NCBI RefSeq assembly: GCF_001898575.1
Contig: NZ_MKUD01000072.1
Coordinates: forward strand, 187,654-251,653
DNA length: 64,000 bases
Origin: Spirosoma sp. 48-14
GTDB taxonomy: Bacteria; Bacteroidota; Bacteroidia; Cytophagales; Spirosomataceae
Reading direction: 5' to 3'
The notes below the pieces were generated by a model, which searched no databases, was not told where the DNA came from, and worked only from the letters and a program-made list of their open reading frames with translations. How positions within the stretch are numbered: position 1 is the stretch's first letter; each line of letters begins with the position of its first letter. The position numbers and the translations under genes are program-made. Of the stretch, positions 1-9,242 are shown in pieces.

Positions 1-25
1 CACTGTTATGCCGAAAATGCGTTGA

Positions 26-3000
26 TCAGGGATTCTGAAGCAGTATAGATGCGCTGTTGTTCAGATACTGTAACTGCCCGGTAGATTCAAATTGGATACT
101 CCGGGCCGTTGCGCTGTTCGTCGTAACCGTTACCGTATGACCATCCCGAATGACTACATCGTCGCACACACTAGGTACTCGCCCACAATTCCAGGTAGTT
201 GTTGTATGCCAGCTTCCCGATGATGTACTTTGGCAAGCCCCCCGACTAATGATAATATCATCGATTCGCAGTTGATCCCGTGCCCCTGAAACGCCAACGC
301 CTGTATAGTAATACTGCCATAAAAGCTGGATATAGGGTTTATTGAGTAAGGCAGCTGGTAATGCTACAGGACCTATAACCTGGCTATGACCGGGGAGGCT
401 ATTACGCACATATTCAACCGGATTATTGGACGCATCCAGCAGGTCGGTAAATGGCCCAGAATTACCAATCCGGTAACGTAGCCGGATGTTATAACGACGT
501 GGATTCGTTGTAACGGTTCCTCCGGTCCACTGTACAGATGCCTCAGTTACATTAGTGGTACGGAGTGCAAGTACCATTCCGCCCAACGATGCAGAAATAT
601 ACCCGGCTGGCGCACTCCCCGTATTGATAAATGCTACACCATTATCTCCTAAGCCATTGATTCGAGTAGCACTAGTCAGGTTGTAAGCCCCTTTCACCGT
701 GTCAGCGAGTGCATACGTTGCTGATAGCGTAGGGTCTTCCTGATTCATACTAACAAAATGCATATTCGGTGGGTAAGTGCCCGAAGGCGTGGCAGGAGAA
801 AACTGGTCGAACCGATAGTCACAGGTACTTAATGTATAGGCAGCAGGCTTACCTATAAAGGAGTTATCTTCGTCAAAAACAGCCGTCAGGGTTCGGTTAG
901 CAGTTGGATTAAACGTATAGGCTGTATCAGTAGAAATAGTTGCCCCATTTTCCTGCCAGGCTATAAAGCGATAACCTACCAGCGACTTTGCCACGACTCG
1001 AACTGAATTACCTTGAAAATAAACTCCTGTCCACGGATACGGATTAGTGGCTACTCCAGGAGTGGTCGGCAGAATATCGATCGTGTTAATTTTTACATAT
1101 CCTTGCGAAGCATTCGATACGGTGAGCGTAATAGTCCGGTTTGCCGTTAAACTAAATCGAGCGCGAAGATGATCACGTACCGAAGATGGGCGTTGCTGAA
1201 GAAACGTACGCACAATATTCAAATTGGAAAGCCATTTGGTAACCGAATTTCCCGTCTTCCAGCGGTTGAAATGCTCAGTCATGTAGGGCTGATACGCCTG
1301 CTGAAACGAATCGAGTAATGCGACGCCCCGGCTTGGAATAAATGTGGTGTTTAGCAGGTCCGCAAACCGATTTATAAAATACGATTTATAACTGCTTACC
1401 TCCAGTAATCGGCGAAGAAAGCGGGTGTATTCCGTAACCGATGCATCATACCCTGCCGTCGATGTAGCTCGATCCAAAGAGTTGGACGTGTACGAATTAC
1501 CGGCTCCCATCGTCCAGTCCATATCATTCATCATCCAGCGAAAACGACCATCGAGTCCTTTAGGCGCATTAGCCAGGTACTGGCTGGTGCGTTTTCGCCA
1601 GAGTTGCTGATTGTTGTACGGCCAATCGAAGTTTCCCGAATAAATTTCAGTGATCTGGTAATCCGAAAAACTTTCTACATCCATTAGTGTATTTACATAG
1701 TTGTAGTCGATGGTAGGCGTCCCAACAAAATAGTCTTTCATGGCATAAAACTTCACCAGGTCCCCATCATCGGCAACATAAGCACCATAATCGAACTTGA
1801 TGACGTCGACACTATCGGTATCCACGCCATAGTTTCGATTTATGTAGTATTTATCATATCGCTCCATCAAGGTATGTACGCCCCAATATTCACCATTCAG
1901 TAAGACAATACCTGGGCGATTGGATTGTGTTTCAAACGGAAGATGCCGAACCATCGTTTGCACAAACGCATCGATGAGTATTGTATTATCCCAGTCATTG
2001 CCGCCATTTCTGAGCAACAGACGATTATAAAACTGGTTAATGGGACGATTCACGAAGAAGGGATAGCTGAAATCACTATCGCCATATAATCGCAGTGACT
2101 TACGGGGGACCGACCGCGAGCAGCCCCCGTTAATTGACATATCGATTCGTTGATTCAGAATCGAAATCCCATTGATAAAGAATTGTGCATTGGCCGGCCG
2201 CTCCCAGTCATCTCCTTTTGACGTGAAATTACCAGGTGAACAGAAAATAGCTTCGCCTGTTGGGTTACCCGAACGCCAGCCATCAAATATGGCACCCGCC
2301 GTGTATATCCCGGAATTGTAATCGAATAGGGATCGTTCGTTGGTGGCGATTGACACAACAGGCAGATTTCCGTACCGATTGGCTGGTGCAATCAAATACG
2401 TTTCCGTAACAATATCACTCACCAACGCATTAGGCTTATAGGCTACTGCCCGCACTACGGTTCCTTTAAAAACAGGAGATGTCGGTACATAATAAGGAGA
2501 TGAATTGAAAGTCGATGATTTAAGCGATGCTTTATTTGGTTCGCTGCTTCGATCAGTAATCGTTAATGGAGTCGAATACGTGAACGACTGATAACTACCT
2601 GTCAGCAATGCCCCATAGCCCTGACCCGGTAATTCAGGATAGTTATTTTTATACTGAAATGTATTGGGTCCAGGGCTTGCTGGATTGGGTTCTGAGCCAT
2701 CCAGTGTGTAATAAATAGTAGCAGCAGGATCAGGTGATGTGATGGTCAGGCTAAACCCTGTGGTATAAAAACCTCCTACCTGCGAGAAGACCGGGGCACT
2801 GACTACTTCAGCATAGCCTGTTTTCGAATTATTGCTGGCACCAGGGCTTGTATTGTTGACTGAGTTGGTTCGTTGAAAATAAAACCAATCGGTTGTACCA
2901 TTAGGTTTACGCCCCCAGGAAACATCGGTTCTCTGCGGTCCAAATACGACCTGATCTACCACAGTTGTTCCATCAGGCTGTACGAGACTAATCATTTCGC

Positions 3001-3349
3001 CATCGGCCGAAAGCTTAAAGCCAACGTGTAACACCCCACGGGTGGTCATATCACTGGCCCATAACAGCAGAAATCCATTCGCCGGAATGATAGTCTGTGA
3101 CGAACCTGTTGGTATCCTATATTTTGTTAGTGTCGAATTATCCGAAACATAATATCCGGCAATATTGACGGGCGTCGCATTGGGGTTGTAAATCTCAAAC
3201 CAGTCTTCGTATGAACCCGAACCATCGGCAACGGTTCGGGAATTAGAGGCCATGATTTCATTAATATAAAGTTGCTGAGCCTGGCTACTCAAGCACGTAA
3301 TACATAAAAAACTGATCACTAGCGTAGCGTTGAGTAGTCGTTGTTTCAT
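26..3349 (-). CDS. Secreted CotH-kinase / lamin-tail-domain protein
   Basis: A protein of about 1107 residues with an N-terminal signal peptide (MKQRLL... to SSQAQQ). Domains in order: lamin-tail domain (about 30-170, with INEIMASNS and DWFEIYNP), a chitobiase C-terminal-like segment (about 190-320, with IYYTLDGSEPNP), a CotH-like domain (about 330-720, with LLRNGGNDWDN, GEYWGVHTLMERYD and MNDMDW, the last supplying a probable metal-binding DxD), an InlB-type repeat (about 765-850), and a final G8-like or beta-helix start (GSWHTTTTWNCGRVPS). The start at 3349 puts the signal peptide first; an ATG 12 bases upstream is also open. CotH-family domains include protein kinases, but this protein's substrate is unknown. 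The C-terminus stops inside the last domain and has no T9SS sorting tail, which is odd for a secreted multidomain Bacteroidota protein. Domain assignments are from motif recognition. Confidence 0.8.
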   Translation of the reverse strand: MKQRLLNATLVISFLCITCLSSQAQQLYINEIMASNSRTVADGSGSYEDWFEIYNPNATPVNIAGYYVSDNSTLTKYRIPTGSSQTIIPANGFLLLWASDMTTRGVLHVGFKLSADGEMISLVQPDGTTVVDQVVFGPQRTDVSWGRKPNGTTDWFYFQRTNSVNNTSPGASNNSKTGYAEVVSAPVFSQVGGFYTTGFSLTITSPDPAATIYYTLDGSEPNPASPGPNTFQYKNNYPELPGQGYGALLTGSYQSFTYSTPLTITDRSSEPNKASLKSSTFNSSPYYVPTSPVFKGTVVRAVAYKPNALVSDIVTETYLIAPANRYGNLPVVSIATNERSLFDYNSGIYTAGAIFDGWRSGNPTGEAIFCSPGNFTSKGDDWERPANAQFFINGISILNQRIDMSINGGCSRSVPRKSLRLYGDSDFSYPFFVNRPINQFYNRLLLRNGGNDWDNTILIDAFVQTMVRHLPFETQSNRPGIVLLNGEYWGVHTLMERYDKYYINRNYGVDTDSVDVIKFDYGAYVADDGDLVKFYAMKDYFVGTPTIDYNYVNTLMDVESFSDYQITEIYSGNFDWPYNNQQLWRKRTSQYLANAPKGLDGRFRWMMNDMDWTMGAGNSYTSNSLDRATSTAGYDASVTEYTRFLRRLLEVSSYKSYFINRFADLLNTTFIPSRGVALLDSFQQAYQPYMTEHFNRWKTGNSVTKWLSNLNIVRTFLQQRPSSVRDHLRARFSLTANRTITLTVSNASQGYVKINTIDILPTTPGVATNPYPWTGVYFQGNSVRVVAKSLVGYRFIAWQENGATISTDTAYTFNPTANRTLTAVFDEDNSFIGKPAAYTLSTCDYRFDQFSPATPSGTYPPNMHFVSMNQEDPTLSATYALADTVKGAYNLTSATRINGLGDNGVAFINTGSAPAGYISASLGGMVLALRTTNVTEASVQWTGGTVTTNPRRYNIRLRYRIGNSGPFTDLLDASNNPVEYVRNSLPGHSQVIGPVALPAALLNKPYIQLLWQYYYTGVGVSGARDQLRIDDIIISRGACQSTSSGSWHTTTTWNCGRVPSVCDDVVIRDGHTVTVTTNSATARSIQFESTGQLQYLNNSASILLQNP

Positions 3350-3365
3350 GGCGGGATGCATTTAT

Positions 3366-3405
3366 CATTTTTAATTGTTTTTCTATAACGAACCAATTAA
3401 AAATG
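3366..3405. other. Perfect 12-bp inverted repeat upstream of the CotH gene
   Basis: The arms CATTTTTAATTG (3366-3377) and CAATTAAAAATG (3394-3405) are exact inverted complements with a 16-base spacer. They begin 17 bases 5' of the probable start codon of the minus-strand CotH gene. This could be a 5' UTR hairpin or an operator. It could also be the terminator of the ureide operon arriving from the right, but it lies about 100 bases past that stop and has no clear T run. Confidence 0.4.
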
Positions 3406-3507
3406 CAGCAAAATCAACGCCAATCTCATTCTTTACGGCCAATATATTACCGAAATCAAAATAGTAGTAACTTAATTTTCGATCTAAAAAGCCCCTAGGA
3501 TCGCCTG

Positions 3508-4740
3508 TTAACCTATAATTTTCAAGACAGTTTTGTATAAAACTTCACACCCTAGAGCCAGATCTTCGTATGAAGCATACTCTAATGGGTTATGACTGAT
3601 CCCATCTTTACAACGCACAAAAATCATCCCAAAATCGCAAGCCTCCGACATAACCAGGGCATCATGAAACGGGCCACTTACCAGCTCTGGAGCCTCCAGA
3701 CCCAACTCCTCGCAACTCACCCGAATAGTGTCTTTGATCCAGTCAGCGCAATAGCTCGATTTGATATCGGTATCTACGGTCAGTTCGTAATGGAGCCCGT
3801 GGGTCTGTGCAATTTCGTCTATAGCTGTTTTCAATTGTTGTTCACAACTATCCCGACGTTCCATATCGATGTCTCGAAATTCCATAGTCATACTGACCGC
3901 TTCGGGAATGATGTTTCGGGATGATGGAAAAACGTTTAACGTACCGACTGTGCCTACGGTTGGAGCAGGTGTAAACTGCGAAGCGATTTCGTTGACCGCC
4001 ACCACCACTTTAGCCGCTCCCAAGAGGGCATCTTTCCGTAATGGCATAGGTACCGAACCGGCATGACCGGCCATCCCGTTCAGTTTCAAACTAAGCAACA
4101 GTGGCCCAGCTATTCCACTAACAATACCAATCGGCTTATTGCTCTTATCCAGAACTGGCCCCTGCTCAATATGCAGTTCTATAAAGCACCGAATGCTACC
4201 AGGGGCATATTCATCTTCTTTGAACTTAGTAATATCGCAGCCAAAGTCAATCAGAGCCTGCTCGCGAGTAATACCATCTTTATCAGCACGTTGTAACTCC
4301 CCTTCTTCCAGCTTACCCAGAATACCTCTCGACCCGAACAGCCCTTTGTTGAATCTCCAGCTTTCTTCGTCGGCAAATGCAATTACATCGATACTAGCTT
4401 CAGGAACAATTCCCTTTTCAGCGATGGAACAAACAGCTTCAATAGCACATAAAACGCCAGCAATTCCGTCAAAGCGCCCCCCATATGGCTGGGTATCGAG
4501 GTGGGAACCAGTCATCAAAATAGGCGCATCAGGATTTTTGCCCTGTAACCGACCAATTAAGTTGCCAAAACTGTCGATACGAACCGTCAACCCTGCTGAC
4601 TCCATCCAGCCTCTGGCGTGTTCGAACATTTTTTTTTCCAGCTGCGAATGCGCCGGTCGGCACATTCCCGTCTCGCCTATTTTGCCAATTCCACTCGAAA
4701 CTTCAAAAAAATGTTGTAGACGTGCCGCGTTGATATTCAT
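3508..4740 (-). CDS. M20-family amidohydrolase, probable ureidoglycolate amidohydrolase
   Basis: A 410-residue member of the Zn-dependent hydantoinase/carbamoylase M20 family. Metal-ligand motifs are visible: GSHLDT (H80), GGRFDG (D91), FADEES (E125/E126), ELHIEQGP (H190) and a C-terminal GISHNP. It is the last gene of the ureide operon and the second M20 enzyme in it. The C-terminal active-site segment reads SGPFHDALVMSE, with an aromatic before HD. From memory this is closer to plant ureidoglycolate amidohydrolase (AYHDS) than to allantoate amidohydrolase (GAGHDA). The inferred reaction is ureidoglycolate to glyoxylate, CO2 and two ammonia, which would complete the pathway. The alternative is a second allantoate amidohydrolase or an N-carbamoyl-amino-acid hydrolase. 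Confidence 0.8.
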   Translation of the reverse strand: MNINAARLQHFFEVSSGIGKIGETGMCRPAHSQLEKKMFEHARGWMESAGLTVRIDSFGNLIGRLQGKNPDAPILMTGSHLDTQPYGGRFDGIAGVLCAIEAVCSIAEKGIVPEASIDVIAFADEESWRFNKGLFGSRGILGKLEEGELQRADKDGITREQALIDFGCDITKFKEDEYAPGSIRCFIELHIEQGPVLDKSNKPIGIVSGIAGPLLLSLKLNGMAGHAGSVPMPLRKDALLGAAKVVVAVNEIASQFTPAPTVGTVGTLNVFPSSRNIIPEAVSMTMEFRDIDMERRDSCEQQLKTAIDEIAQTHGLHYELTVDTDIKSSYCADWIKDTIRVSCEELGLEAPELVSGPFHDALVMSEACDFGMIFVRCKDGISHNPLEYASYEDLALGCEVLYKTVLKIIG

Positions 4741-4808
4741 TCAGAAAATATGTTTTGGTATTTACTTAACAGTTAACGTAAACCATGAATCGAATTCAAT
4801 GACTATTT

Positions 4809-5144
4809 TCAAGACCCTCGATAGGTTGAATAACCAAATGGGTTCAGAAGTAACGGCACATGATAATGTTCACCTGTAGTCATGGCAAACGTAATTTCGA
4901 CAAACGGATAAAATGTAGCCACCTTCAGCAACTCATAATAAGCGCCGGTTTCAAATCGTAATTTATAAACGCCTGTTGGCAGTACGGTCTCTTTTGCCAG
5001 CAAATCCCTAATCCGTCCATCTGAATTAGTAATTCCACGACCAATTTCCAGCCATTCGCGCTGCTGCTGATACAGAATCACATTGACACCTTCGGCTGGT
5101 TTGCCGCGAGTTGTATCCAGAATGTGGGTGGTGATTGTACTCAT
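4809..5144 (-). CDS. uraH: 5-hydroxyisourate hydrolase (transthyretin-like)
   Basis: A 111-residue protein of the transthyretin-related family that hydrolyses 5-hydroxyisourate, the product of urate oxidase, to OHCU. It opens with TTHILDTTRGKPA, which carries the conserved N-terminal His. It ends in the diagnostic YRGS tetrapeptide (FGYSTYRGS). Length is typical for the bacterial enzyme, and no signal peptide is present, so it is cytoplasmic. Its start overlaps the stop of uraD by four bases (ATGA), which suggests translational coupling of the two consecutive pathway steps. It is the fifth gene of the minus-strand operon. Confidence 0.95.
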   Translation of the reverse strand: MSTITTHILDTTRGKPAEGVNVILYQQQREWLEIGRGITNSDGRIRDLLAKETVLPTGVYKLRFETGAYYELLKVATFYPFVEITFAMTTGEHYHVPLLLNPFGYSTYRGS

Positions 5145-5647
5145 GTTCCTAAAAGTTTTTCCAGTCGGATTTTCGTGATCTTATTCTGTTCCTGCATCGC
5201 GATCTGAATTTCTTTTTCAGGCGAATGCGGTAATCGCGATTCGAGAATGTTTAGCATCTCACTGGCCGATTTGCCCGTGGCACACACAATGAATATATAG
5301 CCAAATTTCTCTTCGTACAATCGGTTACCTTCGGCCAGTCGCCGGAGAATCTCTTCCGAAGCCTCTGCCACGCCCGACTGTTCACCCGACGCCCAGTTTC
5401 GCGTACTGGCAAATTTTGACCGTAATGAGCCTATATCACCTATTTTTGGATGGTGGGCAAATGCTTCTTTCCAATCGGCCTCGGAGCAGGCAAACCAGAT
5501 CATTTCGGCCTGTTCGAACAAGGTTTCGCGGCTATCGACCGGAAATAATTTTACCATGTCTTTCACCCAGGCCGAAGAGCCGCAGCAGGCAGTCAAAGCC
5601 GCTTTAAGTTCAGAAACAGGTGCTTCGTTTAATTCGGGCAAGGTCAT
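5141..5647 (-). CDS. uraD: 2-oxo-4-hydroxy-4-carboxy-5-ureidoimidazoline (OHCU) decarboxylase
   Basis: A 168-residue OHCU decarboxylase that converts OHCU to S-allantoin. It contains the family signature AHHPKIGD at residues 64-71, including the catalytic His, and the downstream WASGEQSGV segment. Length matches stand-alone bacterial UraD proteins. It overlaps uraH by four bases and sits 18 bases downstream of the ureidoglycine aminohydrolase gene, so all are probably co-transcribed. It has no signal peptide and should be cytoplasmic. Confidence 0.95.
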   Translation of the reverse strand: MTLPELNEAPVSELKAALTACCGSSAWVKDMVKLFPVDSRETLFEQAEMIWFACSEADWKEAFAHHPKIGDIGSLRSKFASTRNWASGEQSGVAEASEEILRRLAEGNRLYEEKFGYIFIVCATGKSASEMLNILESRLPHSPEKEIQIAMQEQNKITKIRLEKLLGT

Positions 5648-5665
5648 ACGGATAACTTATTTCAA

Positions 5666-6448
5666 CTAAACCACTGTTGGAAAACGATTGACATTCTTGT
5701 AATAAATATACACGGCAGGCTCTTTGCCCATGGCCGTAAACCACTGCTGACAGTAGGGAGCCATCCAGATCGAATCTCCTTTTTTAATAGGATACCACTC
5801 CTGATCAAGCATATATACCCCCTGGCCCTGTAAGTAAATGAGCCCATGCTCCATAATATGCGTTTCCACAAAAGGAAGATGCCCACCCGGATCGTAGGTA
5901 AAAATATTGACTGCCATATCGAACGATAGTGTATCGGGCAACAACACCTGCAATCGTAACGCCGGATCACCTAAATAGGTAGGGCCTTCAATAGTGGCCG
6001 CATCACCGAACAGGACGGGCGGCACATCGTACCCATTCAGTTTTTCATATACCTTATGAAAGCTGAGAAGTTGAGTACTGGTTTCCGGATGTTCGAATCG
6101 ATACGACTTCTCAATAGGAATATAGACAAATTGCCCCTGGCTCAGCTTTCTCGTCTCACCGTCGACGGTTGCCGAAACCTGACCTTGTATAACATAAAAA
6201 AATAGCTGTGATAACTGCGTAGTGCCTGTCAGTTCACCCTTTTCGGTCATTGTAATGAGTGTCTGGCATAGGTTTGCCCCCATTTGCTCATTAATAATGA
6301 CATTTACCGTACAATTTTCCCAACCGGGTACTCGACTGTTGATGTACCCATCCGGGCTAATGATGGCGTGGTTTCGTTTGACAACCGACCGGGTAAGCGC
6401 TGATATTTCCATATGTTCTGCTGATAAACTACTTCTCTCTTTCCTCAT
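5666..6448 (-). CDS. allE: (S)-ureidoglycine aminohydrolase (bicupin)
   Basis: A 260-residue bicupin related to AllE/YlbA and plant UGlyAH, which releases ammonia from S-ureidoglycine to give S-ureidoglycolate. The C-terminal cupin carries the metal-binding pattern GGHLPFVETHIMEHG followed by a conserved YLQGQGVYML strand. The N-terminal cupin (about 60-120) lacks a full ligand set, as is usual for the family. The position between allantoate amidohydrolase and uraD supports the role. The start ATG at 6448 lies 19 bases after the allC stop. The enzyme stereospecifically uses the product of allantoate amidohydrolase. Confidence 0.93.
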   Translation of the reverse strand: MRKERSSLSAEHMEISALTRSVVKRNHAIISPDGYINSRVPGWENCTVNVIINEQMGANLCQTLITMTEKGELTGTTQLSQLFFYVIQGQVSATVDGETRKLSQGQFVYIPIEKSYRFEHPETSTQLLSFHKVYEKLNGYDVPPVLFGDAATIEGPTYLGDPALRLQVLLPDTLSFDMAVNIFTYDPGGHLPFVETHIMEHGLIYLQGQGVYMLDQEWYPIKKGDSIWMAPYCQQWFTAMGKEPAVYIYYKNVNRFPTVV

Positions 6449-6467
6449 GATTCAAACGCTGTAGCTC

Positions 6468-7703
6468 TTACAGCGTTATAAGCTTTTTCATAAACTGGTC
6501 GGCTACTTCCAGAGCAGCGGCCAGGTCTGTCAATTCAACCTGTTCAAGTGGGTTATGGCTGATACCTTCGAAACACCTAACGAACAACATAGCTATCGGC
6601 GCTACCTGCGAAATCGGAACGCCGTCGTGCCCGGCGCCACTTACCAGTCTTACAACATCATACCCACTTTCGGCAATAGCTGTAGCCAGCAGATTGGTCA
6701 ATCGGGCATCGCAGGCTACGGATGCTGTCTCCTGTATCAGTTTCCATTCGACCGACACAGACCGCGCCCGACCTAGTTGACTACTTGCATCCTGAAGTAA
6801 CTGGTAGGCCTTTGTTAATATAACCTCGTCGTTACTCCGTATATCCAGACTACAAATCACCTCTCCGGGGATCACATTACTGGCAGCGTTCGCAACTATT
6901 AATGTACCAACTGTTGCCACCAGATTGGATTGATTACCTGCCAGTTGCTCAACATACAGAACGAATTCAGAAGCTGCGCAAAGTGCATCCTGACGCATTT
7001 GCATCGGAACCGTACCGGCGTGGCCTGCCATTCCTCTGAACATAATCTCAACCCGTTTTTGACCAGCTATGTCGGTCACAACAGCCACGGGTATGGCTTT
7101 ATTATATAAAACCGGGCCCTGTTCAATATGAATTTCGAAGTAGCCCAGCCAATCCTGGGGTTGAATAGCCTCGGATACCAGGCAACCGATGTCTCCCCCC
7201 ATTGCCTGAATAACGTCAGAGAGTGATGTACCCGATGCATCTTTTTTATCCAGCAACGCTTCATCAAACGACCCAGCTACCACCTTACTCCCTAAATAGG
7301 TCGTATGAAATCGAACCCCCTCTTCGTCGCTAAATGCAATTAACTCAATATGAAATGGTAAAGGCTGCTCCGATTGGATAAACTGTTCTATCAGATCAAG
7401 TCCCATAATAATGCCAAGCGGGCCATCAAATTTACCTGCGTTGACAACCGTATCCATATGCGATGCAATGACAAACGTTCTGGCCTCTTTCGTTGGGCTC
7501 GCCCATCGCCCCCGAACGCTTCCAATGGTATCGACACGAGTCTGTAGGCCAAGCGCTTCCATCCATTGCCGGATCAGTCGACTCCCCTCAAGAAAAGACG
7601 GGCTACCAAACGTACGGGTGATACCAGTCGTAGTTTCGCTGATCGATGCCAGTTGATCTATTTTCGAAAGAATTGCCGATGCGCGCTGTATATACACATT
7701 CAT
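6468..7703 (-). CDS. allC: Allantoate amidohydrolase (M20 family)
   Basis: A 411-residue Zn/Mn-dependent amidohydrolase. Visible motifs are ASHMDTVVNAGKFDG (H82 and D93), AFSDEEGVRF (E127/E128), EIHIEQGP, MAGHAGTVPM and the C-terminal SGAGHDG with GISHNP. SGAGHD is the pattern I associate with allantoate amidohydrolases, so this is taken as the enzyme making ureidoglycine, CO2 and ammonia from allantoate. It lies 42 bases downstream of allantoinase and directly upstream of ureidoglycine aminohydrolase, the order of the reactions. A paralogue lies at the end of the same operon. The alternative is exchange of roles between the two paralogues. Confidence 0.88.
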   Translation of the reverse strand: MNVYIQRASAILSKIDQLASISETTTGITRTFGSPSFLEGSRLIRQWMEALGLQTRVDTIGSVRGRWASPTKEARTFVIASHMDTVVNAGKFDGPLGIIMGLDLIEQFIQSEQPLPFHIELIAFSDEEGVRFHTTYLGSKVVAGSFDEALLDKKDASGTSLSDVIQAMGGDIGCLVSEAIQPQDWLGYFEIHIEQGPVLYNKAIPVAVVTDIAGQKRVEIMFRGMAGHAGTVPMQMRQDALCAASEFVLYVEQLAGNQSNLVATVGTLIVANAASNVIPGEVICSLDIRSNDEVILTKAYQLLQDASSQLGRARSVSVEWKLIQETASVACDARLTNLLATAIAESGYDVVRLVSGAGHDGVPISQVAPIAMLFVRCFEGISHNPLEQVELTDLAAALEVADQFMKKLITL

Positions 7704-7745
7704 ACTACTTCATCGGTAAGCATACCGATTTTATTCAGAATCAAT

Positions 7746-9074
7746 TTAGCAACCCCTACCCTCGTTGATTCGAAGGAATTCACCATACTCAAACACCTGA
7801 ACACCAGACAGGTATGTTTGCTCGACTACGCCATAAAGTTCCTGATGGAGATAGGGAGTCATCTTATGCCTATGCTGAAGTATATCTTCCGACACCGTAA
7901 ACGTTTTGTCAGGACTCCAAACGACCAAATCAGCATCGAACCCTTTGGCTAGTTTACCCTTTCGGCTAGCCAAACCAGCTAACTCAGCCGGTTTTTCACA
8001 AAGCCACCGCGCCACATCGGGCAACGTACATCCTCGTTGGCGGGCTGCCGTCCACAAAGCAGGCAAGGCAAGCTGTACCGATGCAATGCCCCCCCAGGCC
8101 TTCATAAAATTACCGCTCTCCAGGCACTTCAAATCAGCGGGTGCTGGTGAGTGATCAGTGGCAACAAAATCAATGACTCCAGCTTTCAGGGCTTCCCACA
8201 GTCGATTCCTGTTCGCCCAATCCCGAATCGGTGGAGCGCATTTAAATTGTGTTTGTCCATCGGGGATTGATTCGGCATCGAAAAAAAGGTAATGTTGTGC
8301 TGTTTCGACGGTAAGCGGCAGTCCTTTTTCTTTGGCTCTGGCAATCGGTTCAATCGAATTGTCTGATGACAAATGAACAATGTGCGTTCGGCAATTAAAT
8401 TCCTCACACAATCGAATCATTAGGGCGATAGCTTTGTCTTCCCATTCTTTAGGCCGCGATGTCAGGTAATTCTGATACGACCGTAGATCGCCAGTTGCCA
8501 GGGTTTCATCCGTCGACAATTCACAGTGCACCAATAGTGGTAGATTGTACCGGGCAAGAACCGGCATGGCTTTCCGCAAATCAGCTTCTGTCACGTTCGG
8601 AAATTCATCAATACCAGAATGCGTCAAAAACGCCTTGAACCCAAGTATACCTTTATCAATCAGTGGTTCAATTTCGCTCGTATTTCCGGGTACAAGCCCT
8701 CCCCAGAAACCGCAATTGGTGTGCAGTTTTCCCGAAAGAGCCGCTAGTTTCTGTTCAAATGACTCCACAGTAGTCGTCACGGGCGATGAATTGAGTGGCA
8801 TATCGACCAGTGTGGTCAACCCTCCCGCTAATGCAGCCCGGGTAGCGGTATCAAAACCCTCCCATTCTGTCCGGCCAGGTTCATTGATGTGCACATGTGG
8901 ATCGATGATGCCAGCCATCAGTACCTTATCGCCAAGGTCATGAACAACCGCCGAAAAATCAGATAGCAGTTCAGGCAAAACATCCGCGATACGGCCATTT
9001 TTTACGACAACAACTGCCCGCTTGACGCCTTCCGACGTAACGACCTGATTACTCTTTAGCGCAAAATCACTCAT
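7746..9074 (-). CDS. allB: Allantoinase
   Basis: A 442-residue cyclic amidohydrolase that opens allantoin to allantoate. The binuclear metal centre is recognisable: DPHVHINEPG (H60 and H62), GFKAFLTHSG (the carboxylated Lys near 147), LLVHCELS, HIVHLSSD and VATDHSPA. The phrase EPGRTEWEGF is typical of allantoinase rather than dihydroorotase. It is the first gene of the minus-strand ureide operon and is divergent from urate oxidase across a 168-base intergenic region that must hold both promoters. Confidence 0.95.
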   Translation of the reverse strand: MSDFALKSNQVVTSEGVKRAVVVVKNGRIADVLPELLSDFSAVVHDLGDKVLMAGIIDPHVHINEPGRTEWEGFDTATRAALAGGLTTLVDMPLNSSPVTTTVESFEQKLAALSGKLHTNCGFWGGLVPGNTSEIEPLIDKGILGFKAFLTHSGIDEFPNVTEADLRKAMPVLARYNLPLLVHCELSTDETLATGDLRSYQNYLTSRPKEWEDKAIALMIRLCEEFNCRTHIVHLSSDNSIEPIARAKEKGLPLTVETAQHYLFFDAESIPDGQTQFKCAPPIRDWANRNRLWEALKAGVIDFVATDHSPAPADLKCLESGNFMKAWGGIASVQLALPALWTAARQRGCTLPDVARWLCEKPAELAGLASRKGKLAKGFDADLVVWSPDKTFTVSEDILQHRHKMTPYLHQELYGVVEQTYLSGVQVFEYGEFLRINEGRGC

Positions 9075-9242
9075 ACGTTCTTTTTAACGGCCATCAATTC
9101 GTTTATCTCTACTACGACGCTTTGTCCATAAACCACGGTTATCATTCAATTTTACCAAGAATGGTATGGCGGCTGGCGACTAAAAATAGAAAATTAATGG
9201 CTATACTAGGGGTAAATACTACCGAAAACAGCCGAAACGACC
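9075..9242. promoter_or_regulatory. Divergent allB / urate oxidase control region
   Basis: The 168 bases separate the divergent starts of allantoinase (minus) and urate oxidase (plus), so both promoters should lie here. A small inverted repeat, TACCA-AGAA-TGGTA at 9153-9166, sits near the middle and could be an operator. I could not identify a convincing TTTG / TAnnTTTG promoter pair on either strand. No regulator gene is adjacent. Confidence 0.45.

Noticed and set aside
4139..4879. A 246-codon open frame on the plus strand antisense to the last ureide gene
   Set aside because: It lies wholly opposite a well-supported M20 enzyme, is Ser/Pro/Ile-rich and matches no family. This is an expected shadow frame.
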